Positions 8,612 to 17,825 of a stretch of 64,000 nucleotides of DNA are shown here, piece after piece; the stretch's first letter is position 1; each line of letters starts with the position of its first letter. The translations under genes were made by a program, and so were the position numbers. Source of the DNA: Myxococcota bacterium. Lineage in GTDB: Bacteria > Myxococcota_A > Bradymonadia > UBA7976 > UBA1532. The stretch is taken from NCBI GenBank assembly GCA_963169045.1, contig CAUJDF010000069.1, positions 141,846 to 205,845 of the forward strand, given 5' to 3'. Under the pieces are notes generated by a model, which worked only from the letters and a program-made list of their open reading frames with translations, did not search any database and was not told the DNA's origin.

Positions 8612-10441
8612 ATGTGCGGGATCGTCGGGTACGTCGGACCTCGGGAGTGCGCCGATCTGCTCTTCGCCGGCCTCGAGCGGCTCGAGTACCGCGGCTACGA
8701 TTCGGCGGGCATCGCCGCCTTCGACGGCGCGCGCACGCAGGTGGTGCGCTCGGTCGGCAAGCTCGTCAACCTGGCGTCGGCCCTGCGCAGTCAGCCCCTC
8801 CGGGGCTCGCTGGGCATCGGCCACACCCGCTGGGCGACGCACGGGCGGCCCTCCGAGGAGAACGCGCACCCGCACACGGCGGGGCCGGTCACCGTGGTCC
8901 ACAACGGCATCGTCGAGAACCACCTCGACCTGCGGCGTGAGCTCGAGTCGCGCGGCGCGGTGTTCAAGAGCGAGACCGACACCGAGATCCTCAGCCACCT
9001 CATCCGCGAGCGGGTCGACGCCGGCGCGAAGCTCGAGGACGCGGTGCGTGAGGCGCTCCAGCGCGTCGAGGGCAGCTACGCCATCGCGGTGCTGTCGTCG
9101 ACCGAGCCCGACAAGCTCGTGGCCGCCAAGAACGCGAGCCCGCTCGTGATCGGCCTGGGCGAGGGCGAGACGTTCCTCGCCAGCGACGTGCCCGCGGTGC
9201 TGCCGCACACGCGCCGGGTGGTGTTCCTCCACGAGGGCGAGATGGCCGTCGTCACGCGCGACGGTTACCGCCTCACCGACCTGCGCGGCGGGCCGGTCCA
9301 GCGCGCCCCCAAGACGATCACCTGGACGCCCTCGCAGGCCGAGAAGGGCGGCTACAAGCACTTCATGCTCAAGGAGATCCACGAGCAGCCGCGCGTGATG
9401 GCCGACACGCTGCGCGGGCGGGTCTCCCTCGAGAAGGGCGACGTCCACTTCGACGACGTGAGCCTCGACGAAGAGGCGGTACGCAAGATCTCGCGCATCT
9501 ACATCGGCGCGTGCGGCACCGCCTGGCACGCCGGGCTCGTCGGCAAGGCGCTGATCGAGCAGGCGGCGCGCATCCCGGTCGAGGTCGACCTGGCGAGCGA
9601 GTTCCGCTACCGCGATCCGATCGTGCCCGAGAACACGCTGTTCATCGCCGTCAGCCAATCCGGCGAGACGGCGGACACGCTGGCGGCGCTGCGCGAGGCG
9701 AAGGCGCGCGGCGCTCGTGTGCTCAGCGTGTGCAACGTGATCGAGAGCAGCATCGCCCGCGAGTCCGACGACATCATCTACACCCACGCAGGGCCCGAGA
9801 TCGGCGTCGCCAGCACGAAGGCGTTCATGACGCAGATGCTCGCCCTCCAGCTGCTGGCCGTCTTCCTGGGCCGCCGCCGGGGCACCCTCGACAGGGCGGC
9901 GGCGCGCGAGCGCCTCGAGCAGGTGGTGCAGCTGCCCGGCCTCGTCGAGGAGCAGATCAAGCGCGCGGCCGAGGTGGAGCGCGTCGCGCAGAAGTACATC
10001 ACCGCCCGCGACTTCCTGTACCTGGGCCGCGGCGTCAACTTCCCCATCGCGCTCGAGGGGGCCCTGAAGCTGAAGGAGATCAGCTACATCCACGCCGAAG
10101 GCTACGCCGCCGGCGAGATGAAGCACGGGCCGATCGCGCTCATCGACGAGAACATGCCGGTGGTGATCCTCACGCCGCGGGGCAGCCACTACGAGAAGAC
10201 CGCGTCGAACCTGCAGGAGTGCCGGGCGCGCGGCGCGCGGGTCATCGCCGTCGCCAGCGACGGCGACCACGAGATCGACGCGCTCGCCAGCGACGTCATC
10301 CGCGTGCCGCGCGTGGCCGAGCCGCTCCAGCCGTTCCTCACCACCGTGCCGCTGCAGCTGCTCGCCTACCACGTCGCCGACCTCAAGGGGACCGACGTCG
10401 ACCAGCCCCGCAACCTCGCCAAGAGCGTGACCGTGGAGTGA
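8612..10441 (+). CDS. glmS: glutamine--fructose-6-phosphate aminotransferase (isomerizing)
   Basis: GlmS makes glucosamine-6-phosphate from fructose-6-phosphate and glutamine, the first step of the hexosamine pathway. The 609-residue protein starts MCGIVGYVG, so Cys2 becomes the N-terminal nucleophile of the Ntn glutaminase domain, with GHTRWATHG and VVHNGIVENH following. Two SIS sugar-isomerase domains follow (SQSGETADTLAAL, and EGALKLKEISYIHAEGYAAGEMKHGPIALI near the C-terminus), and the C-terminal DQPRNLAKSVTVE tail is canonical. Length is normal. The gene sits 6 bases after glmU and one base before the helicase gene. I saw no upstream glmS ribozyme or riboswitch. Confidence 0.97.
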   Translation: MCGIVGYVGPRECADLLFAGLERLEYRGYDSAGIAAFDGARTQVVRSVGKLVNLASALRSQPLRGSLGIGHTRWATHGRPSEENAHPHTAGPVTVVHNGIVENHLDLRRELESRGAVFKSETDTEILSHLIRERVDAGAKLEDAVREALQRVEGSYAIAVLSSTEPDKLVAAKNASPLVIGLGEGETFLASDVPAVLPHTRRVVFLHEGEMAVVTRDGYRLTDLRGGPVQRAPKTITWTPSQAEKGGYKHFMLKEIHEQPRVMADTLRGRVSLEKGDVHFDDVSLDEEAVRKISRIYIGACGTAWHAGLVGKALIEQAARIPVEVDLASEFRYRDPIVPENTLFIAVSQSGETADTLAALREAKARGARVLSVCNVIESSIARESDDIIYTHAGPEIGVASTKAFMTQMLALQLLAVFLGRRRGTLDRAAARERLEQVVQLPGLVEEQIKRAAEVERVAQKYITARDFLYLGRGVNFPIALEGALKLKEISYIHAEGYAAGEMKHGPIALIDENMPVVILTPRGSHYEKTASNLQECRARGARVIAVASDGDHEIDALASDVIRVPRVAEPLQPFLTTVPLQLLAYHVADLKGTDVDQPRNLAKSVTVE

Positions 10442-10442
10442 G

Positions 10443-12656
10443 ATGAGCGGCCTCGAGGGGCTGAACGACGTTCAGCGGGAAGCGGTCCTCCACGGGACAG
10501 GCGCGGTGCTGCTGCTGGCCGGCGCCGGCAGCGGCAAGACGCGTGTCGTGACGGAGCGCATCGCCCGTCTGTTGCGCGACGGCGAGCCCCCCGAGTCCAT
10601 CGTCGCCGTGACCTTCACCAACCGGGCTGCCCGCGAGATGCGCGAGCGTGTGGCGCAGGCGACCGGCGGCAAGATGGATCCGCGGCTGACGATCTCCACG
10701 TTCCACGCGCTCGGCGCGCGCCTCCTGCGCGTGCACGCGCCGGCGCTCGGCCGCACCCGCGCCTTCACCATCTACGACGACAAGGACCAGGTGGAGGTCA
10801 TCCAGCGGGCGCTCGCCGAGGTGGGCGCCGGGGAGGGCGGGCAGGTCGCGCGCAAGGTGCGGGAGGCCATCGACCGCGCCAAGAACGCCGGCGCCGCCGT
10901 CGACGCCGCCGACCTGCCGCTCGAGGTGGTGCAGGCCGGCGGCGTGCGGGTCGCGGAGGCCTACGAACGGCTGCTCGAGCGCGCCGACGCCTTCGACTTC
11001 GGCGACCTGATCGTGCGGCCGGCGCAGCTCCTCCGGGAGCACCCGGACCTCGCCGCCGACCTGCAGCGACGGTGGCGCTGGTTCCTCGTCGACGAGTTCC
11101 AGGACACGAACCCCGCCCAGTACCAGTGGCTCCGCCTGATGGCGCCGCCCGGCAGCAACCTCTTCGTGGTCGGCGACGACGACCAGTCGATCTACGGCTG
11201 GCGCGGGGCGGATGTGGGCAACATCCTCGATTTTCCGAAGGATTATGGCGGTGCTCGCGTGGTCCGGCTCGAGCAGAACTACCGCAGCTCGGGCCACATC
11301 CTCGCGGCGGCCAACGGCGTCATCGGCCACAACAAGCGCCGGCTCGGCAAGGCGTTGTGGACGGAGCGCGGCCCCGGACCGCGGATCGAGCTCTTCGAGG
11401 CCGCCACGGGGCGCGACGAGGCGCGGTGGGTCGCGGAGCGCGTGAAGACGCTCTGCCGCGACGACCGCTACCGCCCCGGCGACTTCGCGGTCCTCTTTCG
11501 CACGAACAGCCTCACGCTCGACTTCGAGGAGTCGCTGCGCGCGGCCCGCGTTCCGTACGTGGTGGTGCGCGGGCGCTCGTTCTACGAGCGCGCCGAGGTG
11601 CAGGACGCGCTCGCGTGGATCCGCCTCCTGGTGAACCCCTCGGACGACGTCGCCTTCCGTCGGGCGGTGGGCAGCCCACCCCGCGGCGTCGGCGGCAAGT
11701 CGCTCGAGCGACTCGAGGCGGCCGCCGCGACGCTCGGCACCTCGCTGCGCGGCGCGGTCGGGCGCGCCGTCGAGGCCGGCGAGGTGAAGGGCAGGGCCGC
11801 GGCGGGTCTGCGCGAGATGTTGTCGCTGCTCGCCGAACACCGCGAGAGCGAGACGTCTTCGCGACCGCCGGCGGAGCGCGTGCGCGAGGCGCTCGAGGCC
11901 TCCGGCTTCCTGCCCGATCTGCGCGACCGCGGCGCGAGCCGCGATCCCGACGAGCCGGCGCGCCTCGAGAACGTCGAGCGCCTGCTGCAGGCCATCGAGG
12001 AGTACGAGCACGACAGCCCGGCGCCCACGCTCGCCGGCTTCCTCGAGCAGGTGAAGCTGGTCTCGGACGTCGACGGCCTCGCGCTCGAGCAGGGCGCCGT
12101 CTCGCTGATGACGGTTCATGCGGCCAAAGGGCTCGAATTCCCTGTGGTTTTTGTCGTCGGGCTCGAGGCGGGCATCTTCCCGCACGACCGCTCGTTGCGC
12201 ACCGGCGGCGACGCGCTCGAAGAGGAGCGCCGCCTCTGTTATGTGGCGCTCACCCGCGCCCGCGAACGCCTGATGTTGAGCCGCGCCCGCAGCCGGCGCG
12301 CCTTCGCGCGCCGCGCCTACGGCTGGGAGGACGCGGCCAACCCGCCGAGCCCATTCCTCGCCGAGCTGCCGTCCGACGTGCTCGAGAGCCGCGTCGTGCC
12401 CGAGGCTACGCTCGTCCGCCGCTCGTTCGCCCCGGCGCGTGTGCGCGCACCCGTCGACGACGCCCGGCGCGCTCACGACGACGTCGACGACGGCGCCTTC
12501 CGCTACCGCCCCGGCATGAGCGTGTGGCACGCCCAGTTCGGCGCCGGCCGCGTCGTCTCGGTGAGCGGCGGCGCCGATCCGCGTCTGACGATCGCGTTCC
12601 CCGACGTGGGCGAGAAGACCATCGTCGCCCGCTTCGTCTCCCCCTACGACGCGTAG
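10443..12656 (+). CDS. PcrA/UvrD-type SF1A DNA helicase
   Basis: A 737-residue 3'-5' DNA helicase of the PcrA/UvrD/Rep group, acting in repair, replication restart and conflict with transcription. Motif I is AGAGSGKT (about residues 26-34), motif II VDEFQDTN, motif III DDQSIYGWRGA, motif IV LEQNYRSS, and motifs V/VI include MTVHAAKGLEF and YVALTRARERL. The C-terminal module around GMSVWHAQFGAGRVV is the Tudor-like domain by which PcrA binds RNA polymerase, which favours PcrA over Rep. It starts one base after the glmS stop and may be cotranscribed with glmUS. Confidence 0.92.
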   Translation: MSGLEGLNDVQREAVLHGTGAVLLLAGAGSGKTRVVTERIARLLRDGEPPESIVAVTFTNRAAREMRERVAQATGGKMDPRLTISTFHALGARLLRVHAPALGRTRAFTIYDDKDQVEVIQRALAEVGAGEGGQVARKVREAIDRAKNAGAAVDAADLPLEVVQAGGVRVAEAYERLLERADAFDFGDLIVRPAQLLREHPDLAADLQRRWRWFLVDEFQDTNPAQYQWLRLMAPPGSNLFVVGDDDQSIYGWRGADVGNILDFPKDYGGARVVRLEQNYRSSGHILAAANGVIGHNKRRLGKALWTERGPGPRIELFEAATGRDEARWVAERVKTLCRDDRYRPGDFAVLFRTNSLTLDFEESLRAARVPYVVVRGRSFYERAEVQDALAWIRLLVNPSDDVAFRRAVGSPPRGVGGKSLERLEAAAATLGTSLRGAVGRAVEAGEVKGRAAAGLREMLSLLAEHRESETSSRPPAERVREALEASGFLPDLRDRGASRDPDEPARLENVERLLQAIEEYEHDSPAPTLAGFLEQVKLVSDVDGLALEQGAVSLMTVHAAKGLEFPVVFVVGLEAGIFPHDRSLRTGGDALEEERRLCYVALTRARERLMLSRARSRRAFARRAYGWEDAANPPSPFLAELPSDVLESRVVPEATLVRRSFAPARVRAPVDDARRAHDDVDDGAFRYRPGMSVWHAQFGAGRVVSVSGGADPRLTIAFPDVGEKTIVARFVSPYDA

Positions 12657-12720
12657 CCTCGTCGCGCGCCGCCGGAACTGGCGAACACGGTCGCCCTGTG
12701 GCAGTTTCGACGGTCGAGTC

Positions 12721-13788
12721 ATGCAGCTCGCCTGTCGCCATTGCGGGGTCACCAACGAGATCGGGCCGTTCGAGGTCGACGCCGCGTGCCGCGCGTGCCG
12801 TCGGCCGCTGTTCGACGAGGCTTCGGGCGCGCCTCCCGGCCGCCCGGCCGAGGGTGACCTCTTCGACCTCAGCGAGCTCGCCGGTTCCGCCGATGGCCTC
12901 GGCGGCACCCAGCCGACGCCACTGGGCGACATGCCGCGCGCCGCCGACGCCGGGTACGACCTGTCGGCCCTCCTCGATCCCGTGGGCCCGTCTGCGGTCC
13001 CCGGCGGCAGCGTCGACGACGGCCCGGGGTTCGCCTTCGACGACGGGCTCGCCGGGGCGGTGCGGGCTGACGAGGCGGGCGGCTGGCGCGTCAAGAGCGA
13101 GCGCGGGCTGGTCTACGAGCTCATGACGCTCGACGCGGTGGTGGCCTGGCTCGAGGGCAAGGACGACGTCGAGGGTGTCCGCGTGGCGCGCGGCGCCGGG
13201 GCGTTCCTGCCCGTGCGCGACGTCCCCGAGCTGTCGAAGCGGCTCGGCCTCTCCGCCGCCGGCGCCGTCGGTCCGCGCCCCGACGAGGCGCCGCTCCAGC
13301 TCGACACCGATCCGCGCCCCAAGCGGCAGGGCACCGCCTCCGCGAAGGCGGGCACGGCGCCGGCGCGCACGCCGGCTCGGAGCCGGGAGGTGGCCGCGCC
13401 GCGGGCGGGCGCCCGGCCGGCGCGGGTCGAGCAGCGCCCGAGCCTGGGCCTGGGGTTCGTTCTCTGGTTGTTGCTCGGCGGCGGGCTCCTGGCGGGCGGG
13501 GGCGTGGCCGTGGGCTTGAAGACGGGTTTCATGAGCCTTCCGCCAGAGCCGGCGAAGGAGGCGGCGCCGCACACGCCGGACGAGCAGGTGCGGGCGGCGA
13601 TCGCCGCCCTCGAAGCGGGCCAGAACACGGGCGCGGCCCAGTTGCTCCGCCAGGCGGCCGAGGCCGAGGGGGCTCACCCCAGCGTCTTCCGGCACCTCGC
13701 GGTGGCCCTGCACCGGACCGGCAGCGATGACGAGGCACGCGAGGCGCTGGCGGAGTATCGTCGGCGCATGGCGCGGATGGGCAGGTAG
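12721..13788 (+). CDS. zinc-ribbon / GYF-like / single-TM / TPR protein
   Basis: A 355-residue protein with a modular layout. Residues 5-26 form a CxxC-x14-CxxC zinc ribbon. Around 120-160 a GYF-like (GYF_2) segment, WRVKSERGLVYELMTLDAV...W, precedes a Pro/Ala/Arg-rich linker. Residues about 241-265 form one transmembrane helix, and about 285-350 form a short TPR-like helical repeat placed in the periplasm if the zinc ribbon is cytoplasmic. In Myxococcus, GltJ has an N-terminal zinc ribbon plus GYF domain that senses the Ras-like GTPase MglA; this protein shares the cytoplasmic modules but lacks the TonB-like C-terminus. It is paired with a similar gene 3 bases downstream. Function unknown. 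Confidence 0.75.
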   Translation: MQLACRHCGVTNEIGPFEVDAACRACRRPLFDEASGAPPGRPAEGDLFDLSELAGSADGLGGTQPTPLGDMPRAADAGYDLSALLDPVGPSAVPGGSVDDGPGFAFDDGLAGAVRADEAGGWRVKSERGLVYELMTLDAVVAWLEGKDDVEGVRVARGAGAFLPVRDVPELSKRLGLSAAGAVGPRPDEAPLQLDTDPRPKRQGTASAKAGTAPARTPARSREVAAPRAGARPARVEQRPSLGLGFVLWLLLGGGLLAGGGVAVGLKTGFMSLPPEPAKEAAPHTPDEQVRAAIAALEAGQNTGAAQLLRQAAEAEGAHPSVFRHLAVALHRTGSDDEAREALAEYRRRMARMGR

Positions 13789-13791
13789 CGC

Positions 13792-15972
13792 ATGGACGTC
13801 AAGTGCGAGCGGTGCGGCACGGAGTACGAATTCGACGACGCGCGCGTCACCGAAGCCGGCGTCAACGTGAAGTGCACGCATTGCGGCCACCTCTTCAAAG
13901 TGGCCCGGCGCAGCGCCAGCGACGCGCCCGACACCGTCCAGATGCCGCTCGACGTGGCCGACGAGCCGGGCGGCTCGATGCCGAGCACGCGCGGCGGCCA
14001 GTGGATGATTCGCCGCGCTGACGGCGAAGTGCTTCACTTCAAAGACCTTTCGACGCTCCAGAAGTGGATCATCGAGCGCAAGGTCTCCCGCGACGACCAG
14101 ATCTCCAAGACGGGGCAGAGCTGGAAGCCGCTGGGCTCCATCGTCGAGCTGTCGAGCTTCTTCCTGGTGGTCGACGGGGCCGAGCCGATGGTCGCGCCCA
14201 CGCCGCAGCCGACGCCGGGGGCGGCGCGTCGCACGGGGCCCGTCCGTTCGAGTCCGATCCCCGCCGCGCCGCCACCGCCGCCGCGCGGCCGCGACGACCT
14301 GCTCGACACGGGCGAGTTCCGCCTCGAGGGACCGACGTCGGTCTCGCAGCCGCTGCCCATGCGCACGCCGCCGCCGGCGGCGGCCTCGATGCCGTCCACG
14401 CCCGCCCCGATGGGCGCAGGCAGTCCCCGCGCCTCCTGGCAGGGCCGGATGGGCGTCCCGCCGCCGCCGCCGACGCCCATGCCCGAGCCGCAGGCGCCGA
14501 TGTACCCGCGTGGCGCGACGCCGGCGCCGCTGCCACCTCAGATGACGCCGTTCGGCATCGACATCGGCGGGCCTCCGCCGGCGCCGCAGCGCTCCGGGAA
14601 CACGGCGCGCGGCTTCGTGTTCGGTGTGCTGGCCACCGGCGCGCTGCTCTTCGTCGCGTACTTCGTCTTCGATCTCATGGCGCGCTCCCGCACCACGGCG
14701 TCGTCGCCCGCACGCGAGACGGCGGCGAACCGGACGACGCAGCCGTCGGCCCGTCCGTCGCCGAGCGCCTCGCTCGTGGTGAAGCTCGATCGCGCCGACG
14801 TCGAGTACGCGCGCGACACCGACGCGGGCTTCGAGCGGGCCGACGCCGAGTACGTCTCTGCCCTCGACGCGCTCGGCGAGCCGCCCTCCGACGCGGTGCT
14901 CGCGGCGCGGGCCCTGCTTGGCCGCGCCCGCGTGGCCGTCGCCCGCGCCGACTACCTGCGGACGGAGGCGCGGGAGGTGCCGCCCCAGCGGCAGCAGGCC
15001 CCGGTCGACGGTCGCGACGCCGCGGCGCAGCTCGTCCGCGCCGAGCAGTTCCTCGCGTCGGCCCGGGAGCTGGCGCCGACGAACGTCGACGTCGACCTCG
15101 TCTTCGCCGACTACTTCCGCGTCATGGGTGAACGGGCCTCGGCCATGCGCTACGTCGCGAAGCTGCAGCCCGATGCCGAGGGCCGGCCCGAGCTGGCGCT
15201 GCTCCGCGCGGCGCTGCCGCTCGAGGAGCCGAGCGCCGACGCCGCCGACGCCGCGCGCCGCCTCGGCGAGCTGGCCGCCGACGCCGTCGATCTGCCACGC
15301 GCGCGTTATCTGCGGGCGGTCGCGCTCCGTCGGGCCGGCAAGAGCGAGGAGGCCGCTTCGCTCCTCGTCGAGCTGGTGGCGTCGGTGCCCGATCACGGCC
15401 CGGGCAAGCGGCTGCTCACCGAGATCTCCGGCAAAATGTCGCCCTCGCCCGCCTCCCAGGACGCGGTGAAGGTGGCGAGCGCCGAGGCGGTCGCCGTCCC
15501 CGTCGTCGAGGCGCGACCGGCCGAGCCCCCGCGTCGCGAGGAGCCTCGACCGCGCGTGGAGGCCCGTCCGCCCGAGCCCGAGCGGCCCGCCCCCCCCGCG
15601 CGTCCCCAGCCCGGTCAGGACTATGACGCCCTGATGATGCAGGGCTACCGCCTGCTCGAGTCCGGCCGCAGCCGCGACGCCCGCGCCTTCTTCGAAGAGG
15701 CTGCCACCCGCAAGGACCGCAGCCCGGAGCCGTACGCGAACATCGGCTGGTGCTTCATGGACCAGCGCGAGTACACCACGGCGGTCAGCTTCTTCCGGCG
15801 CTCGCTCGAGCGCAGCCCACGCTACGCCGACGCCCTGTACGGCCTCGCCGAGGCCCACGAGCGCGCGGGCCAGACGACGCAGGCCGTCGAGGCCTACCGT
15901 CACTACCTCGAGGTCCACCCCAACGGCCGCAAGGCCGAGATGGCCCAGCGCAAGATCGACCGGTTGCGGTAG
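13792..15972 (+). CDS. MJ0042-type zinc-ribbon / GYF-like / TM / TPR protein
   Basis: A 726-residue paralogue-like partner of the preceding gene. Residues 5-31 are an MJ0042-type zinc finger (CxxC-x19-CxxC, ending HLFKVAR). Residues about 64-125 form a GYF-like domain with WMIRRADGEVLHF and WIIERKVSRDDQISKTGQSW, a segment often found in myxobacterial sensor proteins. A long Pro-rich linker leads to a transmembrane helix at about 274-296. The periplasmic half is helical with an Arg/Pro/Glu spacer and a clear TPR array from about residue 610 to the end. It probably links a cytoplasmic signal to a periplasmic scaffold. The architecture recalls parts of GltJ and GltI; its actual role is unknown. 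Confidence 0.78.
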   Translation: MDVKCERCGTEYEFDDARVTEAGVNVKCTHCGHLFKVARRSASDAPDTVQMPLDVADEPGGSMPSTRGGQWMIRRADGEVLHFKDLSTLQKWIIERKVSRDDQISKTGQSWKPLGSIVELSSFFLVVDGAEPMVAPTPQPTPGAARRTGPVRSSPIPAAPPPPPRGRDDLLDTGEFRLEGPTSVSQPLPMRTPPPAAASMPSTPAPMGAGSPRASWQGRMGVPPPPPTPMPEPQAPMYPRGATPAPLPPQMTPFGIDIGGPPPAPQRSGNTARGFVFGVLATGALLFVAYFVFDLMARSRTTASSPARETAANRTTQPSARPSPSASLVVKLDRADVEYARDTDAGFERADAEYVSALDALGEPPSDAVLAARALLGRARVAVARADYLRTEAREVPPQRQQAPVDGRDAAAQLVRAEQFLASARELAPTNVDVDLVFADYFRVMGERASAMRYVAKLQPDAEGRPELALLRAALPLEEPSADAADAARRLGELAADAVDLPRARYLRAVALRRAGKSEEAASLLVELVASVPDHGPGKRLLTEISGKMSPSPASQDAVKVASAEAVAVPVVEARPAEPPRREEPRPRVEARPPEPERPAPPARPQPGQDYDALMMQGYRLLESGRSRDARAFFEEAATRKDRSPEPYANIGWCFMDQREYTTAVSFFRRSLERSPRYADALYGLAEAHERAGQTTQAVEAYRHYLEVHPNGRKAEMAQRKIDRLR

Positions 15973-15984
15973 CGAGGGGCCGGG

Positions 15985-16017
15985 TATATAGACCTCGGTC
16001 ACCCTGGCGACCGAGGT
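15985..16017 (+). promoter_or_regulatory. palindrome at the gatC start, with upstream TATATA
   Basis: A perfect 9-base inverted repeat (ACCTCGGTC at 15992-16000, GACCGAGGT at 16009-16017, 8-base spacer) begins two bases after a TATATA box (15985-15990) and ends on the GTG start of gatC. It could be an operator under the promoter of the gat operon, or an mRNA hairpin covering the start codon. No good -35 is seen (TTGCGG at 15964, spacer 15). Confidence 0.4.
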
Positions 16018-16318
16018 GCACGTGGCCGCACGCAACGACTTCACCGATCCCGAGCGGGTGGCTCACGTCGCGAAGCTGGCCCGCCTCGCCCTGACGCCCG
16101 AGGAGCAGGCCGTCCTCGGGAGGCAGCTCGCCGACATCCTGCGCGCCGTCGACGAGCTGGCGGAGGTCGACACCTCCGGCGTCGAGCCCACCGCATTCGC
16201 CGGCCCCGAGGGCACCTTCCGCGCGCCTGGTCAGCGTGTCGCGATCACGAACGCCGAGCGCCTGGCGAACGCCCCCGAAGCGACCGCCGGGGCCTTCCGC
16301 GTGCCAAGAGTCCTGTGA
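16016..16318 (+). CDS. gatC: Asp/Glu-tRNA amidotransferase subunit C
   Basis: GatC is the small scaffold subunit of GatCAB, which converts Glu-tRNA(Gln) and Asp-tRNA(Asn) to the amidated forms. The 100-residue protein shows [16 protein letters not shown] near the N-terminus, [20 protein letters not shown] in the middle and a C-terminal [12 protein letters not shown], all typical. The start is GTG 16016 or GTG 16022. A palindrome overlaps the first of these. It heads gatC-gatA-gatB-mtnA. Presence of GatCAB implies that at least one of the amide tRNAs is made by the indirect route. Confidence 0.9.
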   Translation: MHVAARNDFTDPERVAHVAKLARLALTPEEQAVLGRQLADILRAVDELAEVDTSGVEPTAFAGPEGTFRAPGQRVAITNAERLANAPEATAGAFRVPRVL

Positions 16319-16349
16319 CCCCGCCGATGTTTGTGCTGGAGGGCGAGCG

Positions 16350-17825
16350 ATGATCCCCGCCGCGGACTGGACCCTGTGCGCCCTGGCCGACCGGCTCGCG
16401 ACGGGCGAGGTGAGCGCCGTCGAAGTGACGCGCGCCTACCTCGATCGCATCGAGGCCCTCGATGCCGCCGTCGGCGCGTACCTCACCGTCGACGCGGCGG
16501 GCGCGCTCGCCCAGGCGGAGACCGCCGACCGCCACCGGGGCGAGGGCCCGCTCGCCGGCGTCCCCATCGCGCTGAAGGACATCTTCCTCACGCGAGGCCT
16601 GCGCACCACCTGCGCGAGCCGAATCCTCGAGGACTTCGTGCCGCCCTACGACGGCACCGTCGTGCGCCGCCTCCGGGAAGCCGGCGCGGTGATCCTCGGG
16701 AAGCTCAACATGGACGAGTTCGCGATGGGCTCGTCCACCGAGAACAGCGCCTTCCGCCGCACGGGCAACCCGTGGGCGCTGGATCGCACGCCCGGCGGCA
16801 GCAGCGGCGGCAGCTCGGCGGCGGTCGCGGCCCGCCTCTGCGCCGGCTCGCTCGGGACGGACACCGGCGGCAGCATCCGCCAGCCTGCGGCGCTCTGCGG
16901 CATCGTCGGCCTCAAGCCGACCTACGGCCGTGTGTCGCGCTTCGGCGTCGTCGCCTTCGCCAGCAGCCTCGACCAGGTGGGCCCGATGGGTCGAACCGTC
17001 CGCGACGTCGGGCGCCTGCTCGAGGTCGTCGCCGGCCACGATCCGTACGACGCGACCAGCGCCGCGGTCCCGGTGCCGGGCGGCCTCGGCGAGCTGCCGC
17101 AGGGGGCCGACCTGCGCGGCGTGCGCCTCGGCGTGCCCCGCGAGTACTTCCCCGAGACCGGCCTGCAGCCGGCGGTCGAGCGCGCCGTCCGTGCCGCCAT
17201 CGAACAGTTGCGCGACCTCGGCGCCGAGATCGTCGACGTCTCGCTGCCGCACACGAAGTACGCCGTGGCGACCTACTACCTCGTCGCGCCGGCGGAGGCG
17301 TCGAGCAACCTCGCGCGCTACGACGGCGTGCGATACGGCCTCCGGGTCACCGCCGACGACCTCCAGGGCATGTACGCCGAGACGCGCGGCCAGGGCTTCG
17401 GCGCCGAGGTGAAGCGCCGCATCCTGCTCGGCACCTTCGCGCTCTCCGCGGGCTACTACGACGCCTACTACCGCAAGGCGGGCCAGGTGCGGACGCTCAT
17501 CCGGCGCGACTTCGACGATGTGTTCGAGCGTGTGGACGCGATCGTGACCCCCACCTCGCCGACGACGGCCTTCAAGTTGGGCGAACGCCTCGACGACCCC
17601 CTCCAGATGTACCTGGCGGACATCTTCACATTGTCCTGCAATCTCGCGGGGTTGCCCGGGCTGTCGGTGCCTTGTGGCTTCGACGAGGCGGACCTGCCCA
17701 TCGGCCTGCAGCTCCTCGGCCGGCCCTTCGACGAGGCGGGCCTGCTGCGCATCGGCGCCGCCTACGAGGACGCCACCCCGTGGAAGGCCCGGCTGCCCGG
17801 GGATCCTCCGGAGGTCCGTCGATGA
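16350..17825 (+). CDS. gatA: Asp/Glu-tRNA amidotransferase subunit A (glutaminase)
   Basis: GatA hydrolyses glutamine and feeds ammonia to GatB. The 491-residue amidase-signature protein has the Ser-cisSer-Lys triad: Lys76 (in ALKDIF), Ser151 (in GGSSGGSS) and Ser175 (in [12 protein letters not shown]), three residues earlier than the corresponding triad I recall for the Thermotoga enzyme. ATG 16350 has a GGAGGGCGAG ribosome-binding site. The C-terminal part with [15 protein letters not shown] and [13 protein letters not shown] is complete. It overlaps gatB by four bases (ATGA), typical of stoichiometric expression. Confidence 0.96.
   Translation: MIPAADWTLCALADRLATGEVSAVEVTRAYLDRIEALDAAVGAYLTVDAAGALAQAETADRHRGEGPLAGVPIALKDIFLTRGLRTTCASRILEDFVPPYDGTVVRRLREAGAVILGKLNMDEFAMGSSTENSAFRRTGNPWALDRTPGGSSGGSSAAVAARLCAGSLGTDTGGSIRQPAALCGIVGLKPTYGRVSRFGVVAFASSLDQVGPMGRTVRDVGRLLEVVAGHDPYDATSAAVPVPGGLGELPQGADLRGVRLGVPREYFPETGLQPAVERAVRAAIEQLRDLGAEIVDVSLPHTKYAVATYYLVAPAEASSNLARYDGVRYGLRVTADDLQGMYAETRGQGFGAEVKRRILLGTFALSAGYYDAYYRKAGQVRTLIRRDFDDVFERVDAIVTPTSPTTAFKLGERLDDPLQMYLADIFTLSCNLAGLPGLSVPCGFDEADLPIGLQLLGRPFDEAGLLRIGAAYEDATPWKARLPGDPPEVRR

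Noticed and set aside
7166..10372. Very long open frame opposite glmU and glmS
   Set aside because: It is the antisense of two certain genes, is dominated by Arg/Ala/Gly/His/Val-type shadow composition and has no domain; such frames arise from codon bias in G+C-rich DNA.
12406..16044. 1212-residue open frame opposite the helicase and zinc-ribbon genes
   Set aside because: Low-complexity Arg/Gly/Ala product, antisense to genes with clear domains, no start context.
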